DNA from: Rana temporaria
Taxonomy: Eukaryota > Chordata > Amphibia > Anura > Ranidae
Reading direction: 5' to 3'
NCBI RefSeq assembly: GCF_905171775.1
Contig: NC_053499.1
Location: 81,304,907-81,368,906, forward strand
DNA: 64,000 bases
This document shows positions 40,736 to 52,439 of the stretch, in pieces. The translations under genes and the position numbers were made by a program. Within the stretch, counting starts at the first letter, position 1, and each line of letters starts with the position of its first letter. The notes beneath the pieces were generated by a model. That model searched no databases and was not told the DNA's origin. It was given only the letters and a program-made list of their open reading frames with translations.

Positions 40736-41870
40736 TGGACCTTCCTAGGGCAAGGTCATAAAGGCTTGCAGATGAACCTCTGCAGGGTCTTAGTATTCCT
40801 CCACAATGTCGAGATCATCCGACTCCTGTAGTCCTCCTCGTCTCCACTCATAGAATTGCCAAATGGAAGAAAGTGAGTATCCCTCTCTCCAAGGGCACAG
40901 GGGGGTGAGAAAAAACTACAATAGTGCGTTATCTCATAAAAATTTGGAGCATTTATTGTAAAACGAACGGTACATGAAGATTTAAAAAAAGAAGGTTAAA
41001 ATGCCGGCAAAAGCTAAGAAAATAAACGCACGCCCGTGATTCCGGGGTCGTAAAGGGTCGTGGTGACGACAATACATCGCACGGCCCTAACCAGTTTCGT
41101 CAAATCTGACGTCAGATTTGACGAAACTGGTCATCTTCATGTGCTGTTCGTTTTACAATAAATGCTCCAAATTTTTGTGAGATAATGCACTATTGTAGTT
41201 TTTTCTCACCCCCCTGTTCCACGTATGGGATTTATCCCCTTGGAGAGAGGGATACACACTTTTTTCCATTTGGTAATTCTATGAGTGGAGACGAGGAGGA
41301 CTAAAGGAGCCGGATGATCTCGACATTGTGGAGGAATACTAAGACCCCGCAGAGGTTCATCTGCAAGCCTTTATGACCTTGCCCTAGGAAGGTCCACCTT
41401 ATCTGGTAAGGTTCCATTTTTTACCTGTGGGTACCGTAGGAGGAGATATACATCTTGGTGGTGGTGAACAGCCATTTTATCCCTTTCTTTCTGCAACTTT
41501 AACATATACGGATCTTCCATTGTGGGACTGGAATTTTTCTTTTTTCTATTTAGATATATTGGACTATTTTTATTGTCACATTTTTTGTTCAATATATGTT
41601 ACATTTCATTATTTCATTTTTTTACACACATGAACATTTGCCATTTTTATTTACATTTTTTTTGCTTAACGCAGAAGGGATCTGTGTGATGGTTTGCATT
41701 TTAATATATTTTGTGCTCTTTACTATATGTCACGTATCTGTGTAGTAGTTATATGCACTCGTTTAATATATATTTTATTAGAATTTTTTCATTTCAATAA
41801 GCACTAAGCTTATTATTCACTTAGTTTAATTTTGTCATATAAGCAACACTAGTGCAGTATTTACCCTTTT
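40736..41870. mobile_element. PLE pLTR palindrome
   Basis: TGGACCTTCCTAGGGCAAGG at 40737 is mirrored at about 41381-41400. The axis is CTGACGTCAG at 41106-41115. The left arm keeps about 100 extra bases (40985-41085). On the minus strand GAAACTGGTTAGGG (41085-41098) matches the hammerhead 3' half plus AGGG pLTR start of the PLE at 45257. The right side continues as AT-rich pLTR to about 41870. No ORF2 is present, so this is a solo or truncated PLE. Confidence 0.6.
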
Positions 41871-41884
41871 TCTTACTACTGACA

Positions 41885-42290
41885 TAATTTGAAAATTGAA
41901 AATTGGAAATTTCGAAAATTTGAGATTCGAAATTGCAAAATTCAAAAATCTAAAATTCGAAAATGGGAAATTTCGAATTCCTGAATTTCCAAATTTCTGA
42001 ATTTCCGAAATTCGTAGATTCGTAAGTTCGTAAAATTGTAAATTCGTAAATTCCGAATTTCGGAATTTCGGAATTTCCGAAATTACAAAATTAGAAAATT
42101 TCAAATATTCGAGATTCAAAATTCGAAACTCTAAAATTCGAAAATCTAAAATTAGAAAATGGGAAGTTTTGAAAATTAAATTTTTTAATTTCTAAGTTTT
42201 CGAATTTCCGAATTCCGAATTTCCAAATTCCGAATTTTCAAATTTACCGAATTTACTGAATTTATGAATTTACGAATTTTCGAAAAAAGC
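41885..42290. repeat. Degenerate (GAAATTTC/TTCGAA) simple repeat
   Basis: About 400 bp built of AAATTTCGAAAATTCGAAA-type words of 7-10 bases, in which each word is nearly its own reverse complement. The ORFs in it are meaningless translations of the repeat. Confidence 0.9.
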
Positions 42291-42299
42291 AGAAAAAAT

Positions 42300-43720
42300 A
42301 AAAAAGCGATTTTTTTTTTTCCGGCAGTGCACATGTCTTGTGGTTACCAATATCCAAGTAACCGAAGTGAAGCAATTTCCTTTTGACAGATTTTGGGGGA
42401 GCAACCACCAATTTAGGCTCTGGCGAACCTTTGGAGATAAGATCATAGGAAGGTCTGAACATCTTTGTTCCAAGCGGACAGAATTCTGCCCTGTAACGGC
42501 CTTGAGTGAAACTGGGCGTAAGGGACAGCCTTGAATGAGGCTACCATCTTTCCCAATAATCTCATGCATAGACGGATGGAAGGCCTTCTCTTTGCCTTTA
42601 TCACTCGGACCAAGTCTCCTATGGCTTTTGCTTTTGGCTTGGGAAGTAATACCTTGCTTTGGGACGTGTCTATAATCATACCCAAATACTTCAGCCTTCT
42701 TTGAGGCTGCAAGGAGGATTTTTCCAGATTGAGGACCCAGCCAAGGTACTCTAAATATTCCACTGTGCTGTGCACATTGTGGCCCAAGCGTGCAGCGGAC
42801 TGATCTATGATCAATAGATTGTCCAGATAGGCTGTTACTTCTATGTCCCGTGCTTTTAGCCTTGCCAGGGCCAGGGCCAGTATTTTTGTGAACACTCGAG
42901 GTGCCGTAGCCAGCCCAAAAGGAAAGGCCACAAACTGAAACTGGCGCTGATCCACCGCAAACCTTAGAAATCTTTGGTGAGCAGGGAATATTGGCACATG
43001 TAGATATGAATCTCTGATGTCTATAGATGCCATGAATTCTCCTCCCTGGAGGGTGGAGACAACTGAACGGACAGACTCCATGCGAAAAGGAGCGAATGTT
43101 CAGAAACTGATTCAGGCTTTTCAGATCCAGGATAGGTCTGACATCTCCATTTGGCTTTGGAACCGTGAAAAGGTTTGAGTAGAACCCTGATCCTCTAGGG
43201 CTAACTCTATGATGACCCCTCTGACAACAGGCGTTCCAAGGCCAAAAACAAATGCCTTATTTTTTCTGGATCTTTGGCAACTCTTTATCTCAGAAAACGG
43301 GGTGGTGGAAGTTCTCTGAATTCCAGATTGTAGCCCGAGGACACTGTGGAGATGACCCACTTTTCCTGAACCTCGTTCCGCCAGGTGTTTGCAAAGAGTA
43401 GCAGCCTTCCCCCCACTCGGCCAAGCGGGGGTGTGCCTTCATAGGGAAGTTTTGGGGTTCTGCTTAGATTTTGAACCCCAGGTTATTTTCTGCCCTTGGG
43501 CTTGGCTCTGAGCCTTTCCCCTAATGTTAGACTGGGGAGGCTGTCACCACTGCCTGGAAAATGAGGTTCCAGGAGCTGGGGAAAGAGAAAGCTTAAATGA
43601 AGAACGTTTACTCTTCTTTTTTATCGGCAACAGACTAGATTTGCCTCCGGTAATCTTTTGGATGTATTTATCCAAGTCTTTCCCAAACAGGTGTCCTCCC
43701 TTAAAGGGGAACACTGCCTT
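42300..43720 (-). pseudogene. DIRS pol/gag relic (RT with altered active site)
   Basis: Read on the minus strand from 43720: a gag end (FKGGHLFGKDLDKYIQKITG), then RT with YSNLSTVPKPNGDVRPILDL, SIDIRDSYLHVPI, FVAFPFGLATAPRVFTKI and YLDNLLI, and RNase H-side sequence (VRQSLNWWLLP). These are hallmark DIRS RT blocks. Frameshifts near 43086 and 42450 and stops before the RT break it. The active site reads YLDN, with AAT at 42818-42820 where Asp is normally present, so the copy would be catalytically dead even with its frames restored. Confidence 0.8.
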
Positions 43721-43721
43721 T

Positions 43722-44711
43722 CTCCAAAAGTAATACAAATGGATCAGTCCAAAGTGACTTGCATTTCGAACTGGCCTACACCTACTTCTAGAAAGGCTGT
43801 ACAGAGTTTTCTGGGCTTTGCCAATTTTTACAGGAAATTCCATATTGGTGAAACCACTTACTAAACTTACCAGTTCATTGGTACAATTCACCTGGTCAAA
43901 AGCTGCCCAAAATGCCTTTCAACAATTAAAACATTGCTTTACCACAGCCCCAATCCTGCAACTTCCCAATCCTAATTATCATTTTGTATTGGAAGTCGAT
44001 GCGTCACAATGCGCCTTAGGCACAATCCTTTCTCAGCGTTCTGCTCCCGATTCACCACTTCATCCCGTTGCATTTCTCTCAAAAACCTTGAATACAGCTG
44101 AATGTAACTATCCTATTGGTGAAAAAGAATTGCTCGCCATTAAATGCGCCTTGGAGAACTGGCGACATTTATTCGAAGGATCATTACATCCCATAATGAT
44201 CTATACTGATCATCGTAATCTACAATATCTTAAATCTAACAAAACCCTCTCCTCTAGACAGCTGCGATGGAGTCTCTTCTTTGATAGATTTGACTTCTTG
44301 ATTACCTACCGGCCTGGCGCAAAAAAGTCTTTCTAGACTTTCAGAACCTGTCGAAAAACCTCCTCCATCCCTTCTTATTCCTTCTCATAAGTTTATACTT
44401 GCTAATCTCAATCTAAAACTGTTACTTAAACAAAGTTTGAATATGCAAGATACTACTATCCCTCATGGTTTAACGCAAGATGAAGAAGGTTTCTTCTATA
44501 AGCATACTCAACTGTTTATTCCTCCTTCTATGGTTATCCATATATTAAAGACACTACATGATGCTCCCCTAGCTGGTCATCCTGGAATAGAAAAAACGAC
44601 TGATCTCATCCAGCGTTATTTCTGGTGGCCTAACATGACTAACACCATAAAAGATTACGTATCAACCTGTGAGGTCTGTATAAGATCCCAACATGAAAAA
44701 AACACCTTATG
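43722..44711 (+). pseudogene. Gypsy pol relic (RT end, RNase H, integrase N-term)
   Basis: Starts with the RT/RNase H junction (WPTPTSRKAVQSFLGFANFY). RNase H follows: FVLEVDASQCALGTILSQR, HPVAFLSKTL, YTDHRNLQYL. Then the integrase N-terminal zinc finger (HDAPLAGHPGIEKT, WWPNM, CEVC). Frameshifts near 43850 and 44328 break it. The integrase catalytic core is cut off by a hAT inserted at 44712. On the left it abuts the DIRS relic directly. Confidence 0.85.
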
Positions 44712-45241
44712 GGTAGTGATGTCGCAAACCATAAATTTTGCGTTCGCAAACGGCGAACACGAACTTCTGCAAATGTTCGCGAACGGGCGAACCGGGCGAA
44801 CCGCCATAGACTTTAATGGGCAGGCAAATTTTAAAACCCACAGGGACTCTTTCTGGCCACAATAGTGATGGAAAAGTTGTTTCAAAGGGACTAACACCTG
44901 GACTGTGGCATGGCGGAGGGGGATCCATGGCAAAACTCCCATGGAAAATTACGTAAGTTGTCGCAGAGTCGTTTTTTTAATCCTTAAAGGGCATAAATCA
45001 CCTAACATTCCTAAATTGTTTGGAATAATGTGCTTTAAAACATCAGGTATGATGTTGTATCGATCAGGTAGTGTAAGGGTTAGGGTTACAGACAGGGTTA
45101 GGGTTAGGGTTACAGACAGGGTTAGGGTTAGGGTTCACAGTGACAGACCAAACTCTGACAGACCAAACTCCCCGTTTAACGCACCGCAAACAACCGCAAA
45201 CAGTCCATTTGCACAACCGCAAACTCCCCATTTACACAAGG
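44712..45241. mobile_element. hAT element, left part
   Basis: Begins TAGTGATGTCGCAAACC, a hAT-type terminus, followed by GTTCGCAAACGGCGAACACG-type subterminal words. It contains a TTAGGG-rich stretch (45074-45136). It is interrupted by the PLE pair at 45257 and appears to resume at 50966. Confidence 0.6.
45074..45136 (+). repeat. TTAGGG-type repeats
   Basis: GGGTTAGGGTT runs alternate with TTACAGACA, in units of about 24 bp. TTAGGG is the vertebrate telomere repeat. Here it is a short interstitial stretch within a hAT element. Confidence 0.85.
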
Positions 45242-45872
45242 TTGGATACCAAACTATAATAATGAAAGCACCACTATATAAAACAAAAAAGTTCAATGTG
45301 GTCAAACAGCGCTAAAAAATTGGTAGTAACTGTCCAATTTCAATAAAATAAAATAAGAGCATTCATCTGAAACGGATTAAGAAGATCAAGGTAGTGGAGA
45401 TAGTTGATAGAATATCCTACACCTCTTCCCAGGATAAGACACCACTTGTGGGGCACACTCCCCTTCGGGGTACTCACTCACCAGAAGGCAAAATATAATA
45501 TACACTGAAAGGTATCTTTTCTCTCTGGATCCTCCGTTTCTCAAGTAGGTATCAGGAAAAGGAAAGGCTCCACATAGAAACAAAAAAGGGTACCAGACAA
45601 TAGTGTAATCCCGTTTTTATTCCACAAAAAGAAGCATTCCCTTTTAAAACACCAGATCCCCGCTCTAAATGCACGTACCGCAAAATAGATGATAACAAAC
45701 GTTTATCCTCGGTAAGTGAAGGTGTCCTCTGACCGGCATCCAATTCCCCAGGTAAACTCTACAACCGAACTTGCTGAAAAAGTTTGCAGGAAACCGCCGC
45801 ATAGGGAGAGTACACTTTGGAACGCACGCTTGGAGCGCACGCGTCACTTCCGGGTCGCCGTTCAGAATCCCA

Positions 45873-45912
45873 CCCTGACCAGTTTCTCTGTCCAATCAGC
45901 TTCTACAGAGGG
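45873..45912 (-). ncRNA. Hammerhead-like fold, left PLE
   Basis: The minus strand has CCCT-CTGTAGA, a stem-II stretch (GCTG with CAGA opposite, so one pair is lost compared with the right copy), GAAAC-TG-GTC and AGGG. The architecture is the same as at 50053-50092. Confidence 0.4.
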
Positions 45913-46809
45913 CGCGGACTGACGGCGAAAATAGCCACTATATATACACAGCTCATTCCTTACGTAGCACATATGGGCGGCGCACATTAGTAGCATCCAC
46001 AATAACACCAGTACGGAAGCCAAGAAGGCTCAGAAAGGTGTCAATACATCGGGGATTTAAATATTTACTGCACAAGTCAGTAAACAGAAAAGATGACATA
46101 CCTTTTGATATCACTATTCTGTATGTAAAGTAGTTGTTATTCGTATAGGCTGAGCATATAATAATGCGTCGAAAATATATAACTAACACCTTATTAGAAA
46201 AAACATCATATTAGAAAAAACATCTTATGGAAAAAGCGGATGTTATATGTAAAGTGCCCTGGGGTCAAGGATAACCAATCAGATACACCTCCTAAAAACA
46301 GGACAAAATACAGTATAAACTTGAGTAAATATTAATCCTAATATATACAATCTCATTTAAAAGGAACAAATCAATGTATATTCAATAGGTATATATAAGT
46401 ATTCTAATAACTAGTTTAAAACTCATTAAAATACATTAAAATATATATGTAAAAAATAGATGCTAAATATAACACTCATTCCTTAACAAAACGAAATGGT
46501 GTGGTAAATATTCGATCATGATTCAACATAATTAAATATATATGTGATATCTGTGCACTTAATAGCCATATGCATGATATATGCACAGCAGAATCACAAT
46601 GTGAATATATATATAAACAAGGAGGCAATGGGTTTGAAACAAGAGACAATATTAGAAACCAAGCACAACTATATATTCACGTTCATAAAAATTCATAATT
46701 AAAAGAAATCAATTCATAGAAACTGGAAAATAAATAAATAGTGAATAATGAGGCAGATAATATAATAATATCATGATTATTAAAAATATTAAGAAATTAT
46801 TAAAAATTG

Positions 46810-48345
46810 TTAAAAATCACTAATAAAACAATTAATATCTAATTCCACGTTCAGGCCTCTCGGAGCCAATGTGTCAATACAATGGATCCATTTAGTTTCA
46901 AGCTTGGAGAGCTCTCTTACTCGGTTACAGCCCCTCCAATTGGGGCTCAGGTGCTCTATTCCCCAAAATTTCAATCCGACTGGATTTTCGTCATGAAACA
47001 TCTTAAAGTGTAAAGACACATTATGATCCTTATAGCAGTTCTTTATGTTGGCTATATGTTCCGCAATCCGTATCTTAAGTTTCCTTTTTGTACGGCCTAC
47101 GTAGAGTAATTTACAAGGACACTCTAATACATACACTACATAAGTAGTGTTGCAAGTCATAAAGTCCTTAATCTGAAATATAGTATCATTACGGGATGTG
47201 AACTTATCTAGACCTCTCATCTTGCATGTTACCTCTTTGCACGGGCCACATTTTCTACATGCAAAAAAAACATCCTTTTGCCAGAAAGTGGCAGGTTTAG
47301 TAGGTGGGTCTAAGATTTTCTTCACAATCCTATCACCGTAATTAGGAGCTTTCCGATAAATAAAATTAGGTTTTAGAGGGATCACATTTCTTAAAATCTT
47401 GTCCAACATTAAAATGTGCCAGTGGGAAATAAAAATATTCTCGACTTCTTTATATTGTGAGTGGAAGCCCGAGACAAAGCTCCATTCATGATTAATCAAT
47501 GGTTTAGTTGAAGATGCATTGTTAAGGTTAGAGGAAGATGGTAGAACTGTTAGTTGTTCAATAATAACATCCAACTTATTTTCATTGTATCCCTTCTCCA
47601 CAAATGTATTCTTTAATATTAAGGACTGTAAGTGGTAATCTTCGTCGCTGGAGCAGTTCCGTCGGACCCTCATAAACTGGCCTCTAGGAATGTTTCTTAA
47701 CCAAGTTGGATGATGTCCACTTTGGGTTGGTAAGAAACTATTGGCATCGGTCGGTTTGAAATAAACTCTTGTTCCTAGTTTATCCTCATCTCTATATATC
47801 TGCAGATCCAGGAAGTGTACACTTACTTTGTTATATTCACAAGACAGTCTGATATTTCGGTTATTGTTATTTAATGTAATTAAAAAGTTTTCCAACGAGG
47901 TCAAGGTTCCTGTCCAAATAAAAAAGAGGTCATCTATATACCTGCGGTATAGTAATAACTCATCTATTTTTATATTAAAAATTGTCTTATCCTCCCACTC
48001 AGACATGAACAGGTTTGCGATGCTGGGGGCAAATTTAGCCCCCATTGCAACGCCGGTCTTTTGGGAGAAAAATGAGTCATTATACCAAAAAAAGTTATGG
48101 CTTAAACAAAAGTCCAATGCATTATGCAAAAAGACTTTTTGGGTATAGCACAGGTCGTCCCTCTTACATAATGCCCAATTCAAGGCCAACAGAGCGTCGT
48201 CGTGTTGTATAATTGTATACAATGAAGCGACGTCTGCGGTCACTAAATATACTTCCTCCTTTCCAACAAGATTGATGTTACTCAACAAGGCCAATAGATC
48301 CTTAGTATCTTTTAAATAGGCCTTTGTGCATTTGACACTCTCCTG
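46810..48345 (-). pseudogene. PLE ORF2, 5'-truncated (left, minus)
   Basis: Starts inside the RT (KCTKAYLKDTKDLLALL), so about the first 310 residues are missing. It retains ADVASLYTII, GVAMGAKFAPSIANLFMSEW, catalytic YRRYIDD, the Cys cluster (FFACRKCGPC) and the complete GIY-YIG domain (YVVYVLECPC, LLYVGRTKRK, RIAEH). It ends LNVELDINCFISDF at 46810. The frame is open. The first codons of the 544-codon frame (48444-48346) come from the opposite arm. Confidence 0.85.
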
Positions 48346-48352
48346 TAAAAAG

Positions 48353-49153
48353 AATAAATTTGTGGAGAAGGGATACAATGAAAATAAGTTGGATGTTATT
48401 ATTGAACAACTAACAGTTCTACCATCTTCCTCTAACCTTAACAATGCATCTTCAACTAAACCATTGATTAATCATGAATGGAGCTTTGTCTCGGGCTTCC
48501 ACTCACAATATAAAGAAGTCGAGAATATTTTTATTTCCCACTGGCACATTTTAATGTTGGACAAGATTTTAAGAAATGTGATCCCTCTAAAACCTAATTT
48601 TATTTATCGGAAAGCTCCTAATTACGGTGATAGGATTGTGAAGAAAATCTTAGACCCACCTACTAAACCTGCCACTTTCTGGCAAAAGGATGTTTTTTTT
48701 GCATGTAGAAAATGTGGCCCGTGCAAAGAGGTAACATGCAAGATGAGAGGTCTAGATAAGTTCACATCCCGTAATGATACTATATTTCAGATTAAGGACT
48801 TTATGACTTGCAACACTACTTATGTAGTGTATGTATTAGAGTGTCCTTGTAAATTACTCTACGTAGGCCGTACAAAAAGGAAACTTAAGATACGGATTGC
48901 GGAACATATAGCCAACATAAAGAACGGCTATAAGGATCATAATGTGTCTTTACACTTTAAGATGTTTCATGACGAAAATCCAGTCGGATTGAAATTTTGG
49001 GGAATAGAGCACCTGAGCCCCAATTGGAGGGGCTGTAACCGAGTAAGAGAGCTCTCCAAGCTTGAAACTAAATGGATCCATTGTATTGACACATTGGCTC
49101 CGAGAGGCCTGAACGTGGAATTAGATATTAATTGTTTTATTAGTGATTTTTAA
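48353..49153 (+). pseudogene. PLE ORF2, 3' third (right, plus)
   Basis: Begins at FVEKGYNENKLDVIIEQ, after the RT, and runs through the Cys cluster and GIY-YIG domain to the stop at 49151-49153. It has only about one amino-acid difference from the left copy (Gly versus Cys after NIKN). It has no RT and cannot act alone. Confidence 0.85.
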
Positions 49154-50052
49154 CAATTTTTAATAATTTCTTAATATTTTTAATAATCATGATATTATTA
49201 TATTATCTCCCTCATTATTCACTATTTATTTATTTTCCAGTTTCTATGAATTGATTTCTTTTAATTATGAATTTTTATGAACGTGAATATATAGTTGTGC
49301 TTGGTTTCTAATATTGTCTCTTGTTTCAAACCCATTGCCTCCTTGTTTATATATATATATTCACATTGTGATTCTGCTGTGCATATATCATGCATATGGC
49401 TATTAAGTGCACAGATATCACATATATATTTAATTATGTTGAATCATGATCGAATATTTACCACACCATTTCGTTTTGTTAAGGAATGAGTGTTATATTT
49501 AGCATCTATTTTTTACATATATATTTTAATGTATTTTAATGAGTTTTAAACTAGTTATTAGAATACTTATATATACCTATTGAATATACATTGATTTGTT
49601 CCTTTTAAATGAGATTGTATATATTAGGATTAATATTTACTCAAGTTTATACTGTATTTTGTCCTGTTTTTAGGAGGTGTATCTGATTGGTTATCCTTGA
49701 CCCCAGGGCACTTTACATATAACATCCGCTTTTTCCATAAGATGTTTTTTCTAATATGATGTTTTTTCTAATAAGGTGTTAGTTATATATTTTCGACGCA
49801 TTATTATATGCTCAGCCTATACGAATAACAACTACTTTACATACAGAATAGTGATATCAAAAGGTATGTCATCTTTTCTGTTTACTGACTTGTGCAGTAA
49901 ATATTTAAATCCCCGATGTATTGACACCTTTCTGAGCCTTCTTGGCTTCCGTACTGGTGTTATTGTGGATGCTACTAATGTGCGCCGCCCATATGTGCTA
50001 CGTAAGGAATGAGCTGTGTATATATAGTGGCTATTTTCGCCGTCAGTCCGCG
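49154..50052 (+). other. PLE 3' UTR (right arm)
   Basis: AT-rich, non-coding; the mirror image of 45913-46809. Confidence 0.7.
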
Positions 50053-50092
50053 CCCTCTGTAGAAGCTGATTGGACAGCGAAACTGGTCAGGG
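50053..50092 (+). ncRNA. Hammerhead-like fold, right PLE
   Basis: CCCT (50053-50056) pairs with AGGG (50089-50092). CTGTAGA is at 50057-50063. Stem II is GCTG/CAGC (50065-50068 with 50075-50078). GAAAC-TG-GTC is at 50079-50088. Cleavage would be after C50088, at the start of the pLTR. Compared with the fold at 26814, stem II changed on both sides (GTT/GAC to GCTG/CAGC). Confidence 0.5.
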
Positions 50093-50950
50093 TGGGATTC
50101 TGAACGGCGACCCGGAAGTGACGCGTGCGCTCCAAGCGTGCGTTCCAAAGTGTACTCTCCCTATGCGGCGGTTTCCTGCAAACTTTTTCAGCAAGTTCGG
50201 TTGTAGAGTTTACCTGGGGAATTGGATGCCGGTCAGAGGACACCTTCACTTACCGAGGATAAACGTTTGTTATCATCTATTTTGCGGTACGTGCATTTAG
50301 AGCGGGGATCTGGTGTTTTAAAAGGGAATGCTTCTTTTTGTGGAATAAAAACGGGATTACACTATTGTCTGGTACCCTTTTTTGTTTCTATGTGGAGCCT
50401 TTCCTTTTCCTGATACCTACTTGAGAAACGGAGGATCCAGAGAGAAAATATACCTTTCAGTGTATATTATATTTTGCCTTCTGGTGAGTGAGTACCCCGA
50501 AGGGGAGTGTGCCCCACAAGTGGTGTCTTATCCTGGGAAGAGGTGTAGGATATTCTATCAACTATCTCCACTACCTTGATCTTCTTAATCCGTTTCAGAT
50601 GAATGCTCTTATTTTATTTTATTGAAATTGGACAGTTACTACCAATTTTTTAGCGCTGTTTGACCACATTGAACTTTTTTGTTTTATATAGTGGTGCTTT
50701 CATTATTATGTTTTGATGCATACGTCTCTTTGATAGTATGTTTTAAATAGCTGCTTTCACACAATATTTGCCTATTTTTATTATAATTTGGTAAATATTA
50801 ATATATCCACATTTGTCTAAACTACTTGGAGGTTTTTTGTCAGACCATTAGCCTCTAGGTGATTGACTCATTTGTCAACATATCATTTGTGGCTTCGCAC
50901 CCTGGCGCTGAGGTGTGTCACTAGGCCTAGTGTGGCATTGTTTTAATTCT
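50089..50950 (+). repeat. pLTR of the right PLE
   Basis: Starts at the predicted ribozyme cut and contains the TTTTTTAGCGCTGTTTGACC core (50647-50666). It continues to the target duplication. The 45257-45876 part of the left arm mirrors it up to about 50708. Confidence 0.75.
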
Positions 50951-50965
50951 TTGGATACCAAACTA

Positions 50966-51154
50966 GCCATGTCCCGTTCCTTGTCCTCACTGACGTCATT
51001 GAATGTCTCTTCCTCCACCCAGCCACGTACAACACCAAGGGTCCCTGAAAGGTGACAACAAGCCCCCTGGGACGCCTGTTGTGGTTGGTCTTCCACCTCC
51101 TCAAAGCCACTTTCCTCCTTTGACTCCTCTTCTTCAGACTCCTCTCTCTGCATT
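50966..51154 (-). pseudogene. hAT coding fragment (acidic linker)
   Basis: Continues the hAT broken at 45256. The minus strand encodes an acidic peptide (EEESKEESGFEEVEDQPQQ) of the kind found between the BED finger and catalytic core of BED-hAT transposases. No catalytic motif, so the assignment is weak and depends on context. Confidence 0.35.
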
Positions 51155-51475
51155 GCCCCTTTACATTACACAGCCCCCTGCACCTCTGAACCCCTTTATA
51201 TTACACAGCCCCTGCACCACTGGGCCCATTACATTACACAGCCCCTTGCACCTCTGGACCCCTTTACATTGAACAGTACCCTGCGCCTCTGGACCCCTTT
51301 ACATTACACAGCACTGCACCTCTGGACCCCTTTACATTACACAGCACTGCACCACTGGACCCCTTTATATTACACAGCACCCTGCACCTCTGGGCCCCTT
51401 TACATTGAACAGTACCCTGCACCCCTTTACATTACACAGCCCCCCATAGCTCTAGACACCTGTATGTTACACAGA
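51155..51475 (+). repeat. ~38-bp minisatellite
   Basis: Repeated CCCCTTTACATTACACAGC plus CCTGCACCTCTGGA units, about eight copies with small changes. The long open frames here are repeat translations. Confidence 0.85.
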
Positions 51476-51489
51476 CATACCCATATGGA

Positions 51490-52110
51490 AGAAAAATATA
51501 TTTCCAATATATTTATTTAAAAAAATTGTATATTTTAAATATATTTACAATATATTGGCCTACGCGAATATATTTTTACATCTATTCCAAAAATGTAAAT
51601 TAAAATATATTTTCCAAAGGCATATATTTGAAAATATATTTGAAAATATATTTGACAGATATTTTTGAGCATCTAAAAAAATACATTTAAACAAATATTT
51701 TTAAATATACTTGTAAAGGCATTCCAAAAATATAATTTAAATGCATTTTCCAAAAACATATATTGGAAAATATATCTTTAAAATATATTCTTCAGATTTT
51801 TTTAACACATAAAAAAGTAATTTCAACATATATTTTTACATATATTTGTAAAAGTGTTCCAAAATATAATTGTAATATATTTTCCAAAGGCATATATGTG
51901 AAAACATATGTTTGTAAATATATTTTCCAGATATTTTTGAACATATAAAAAAAATGCATTTAAACATATATCTTTAAATATACTTGTAAATGCATTCCAA
52001 AAATATAATTTAAATGCATTTTCAAAAGATATATATTAGAAAATATATTTTTAAAATATGTTTTTCTGAAAAAAATTAATGTCTAATAAAGACATTTCAA
52101 CATATATCTT
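51490..52110. repeat. AT-rich ~135-bp satellite
   Basis: The landmark TTTTCCAAAGGCATATAT recurs near 51611, 51745, 51880 and 52018 (variants), giving a period of 134-138 bp. Units contain CATTCCAAAAATATAATTTA. Non-coding. Confidence 0.85.
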
Positions 52111-52439
52111 TTCTGATATTTTTGTAACTATGACATAGATAACATTCTGAATACATTTATAAGAGACCCACTCCCATTTTAAAATGGTTTGTTTTACTCT
52201 TTTAAAATAAAAAAAATAAAATAAAAACCAAAAGATTCAAATAAAATACTACATTTTTTTATAAGATTTTAAGCACATAATCCATTTAATACAAAGCAGA
52301 TAAACCTCTCGCATCCACAAGTCATTCTGAATTGAGAACGCTTGTCGGCGGACCAGCAAAACATCTTAAAATACAGCAAGTCCAGTTCGCTTGATTTATT
52401 GATTGACCTGAATGAATGAGAACCTTCAGACATCCACCT

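Larger units (their letters stand above)
45257..50950. mobile_element. Inverted pair of truncated PLEs
   Basis: TTGGATACCAAACTA at 45242-45256 and 50951-50965 is a 15-bp target duplication, so the pair arrived as one insertion. The left half is a PLE 3' part on -, the right half a PLE 3' part on +. The arms of about 2.4 kb (45257-47640 and 48354-50710) are almost identical; the left half has about 700 bp more RT, which forms the loop. The right pLTR runs about 240 bp further. Confidence 0.9.

Noticed and set aside
41885..42290. Possible CRISPR-like array in the regular short repeat
   Set aside because: Units are degenerate, have no unique spacers, and the surrounding elements are eukaryotic.
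45074..45136. Chromosome end suggested by TTAGGG repeats
   Set aside because: The stretch is short, interrupted, and embedded in a hAT element with mobile elements on both sides.
51003..51520. Pro/His/Thr-rich repeated ORFs
   Set aside because: Translations of the 38-bp minisatellite; no conserved protein.
51490..52110. Regularly spaced repeats as a possible CRISPR or centromere array
   Set aside because: The 135-bp units are head-to-tail without spacers, and the stretch is too short to call centromeric; kept as a satellite only.
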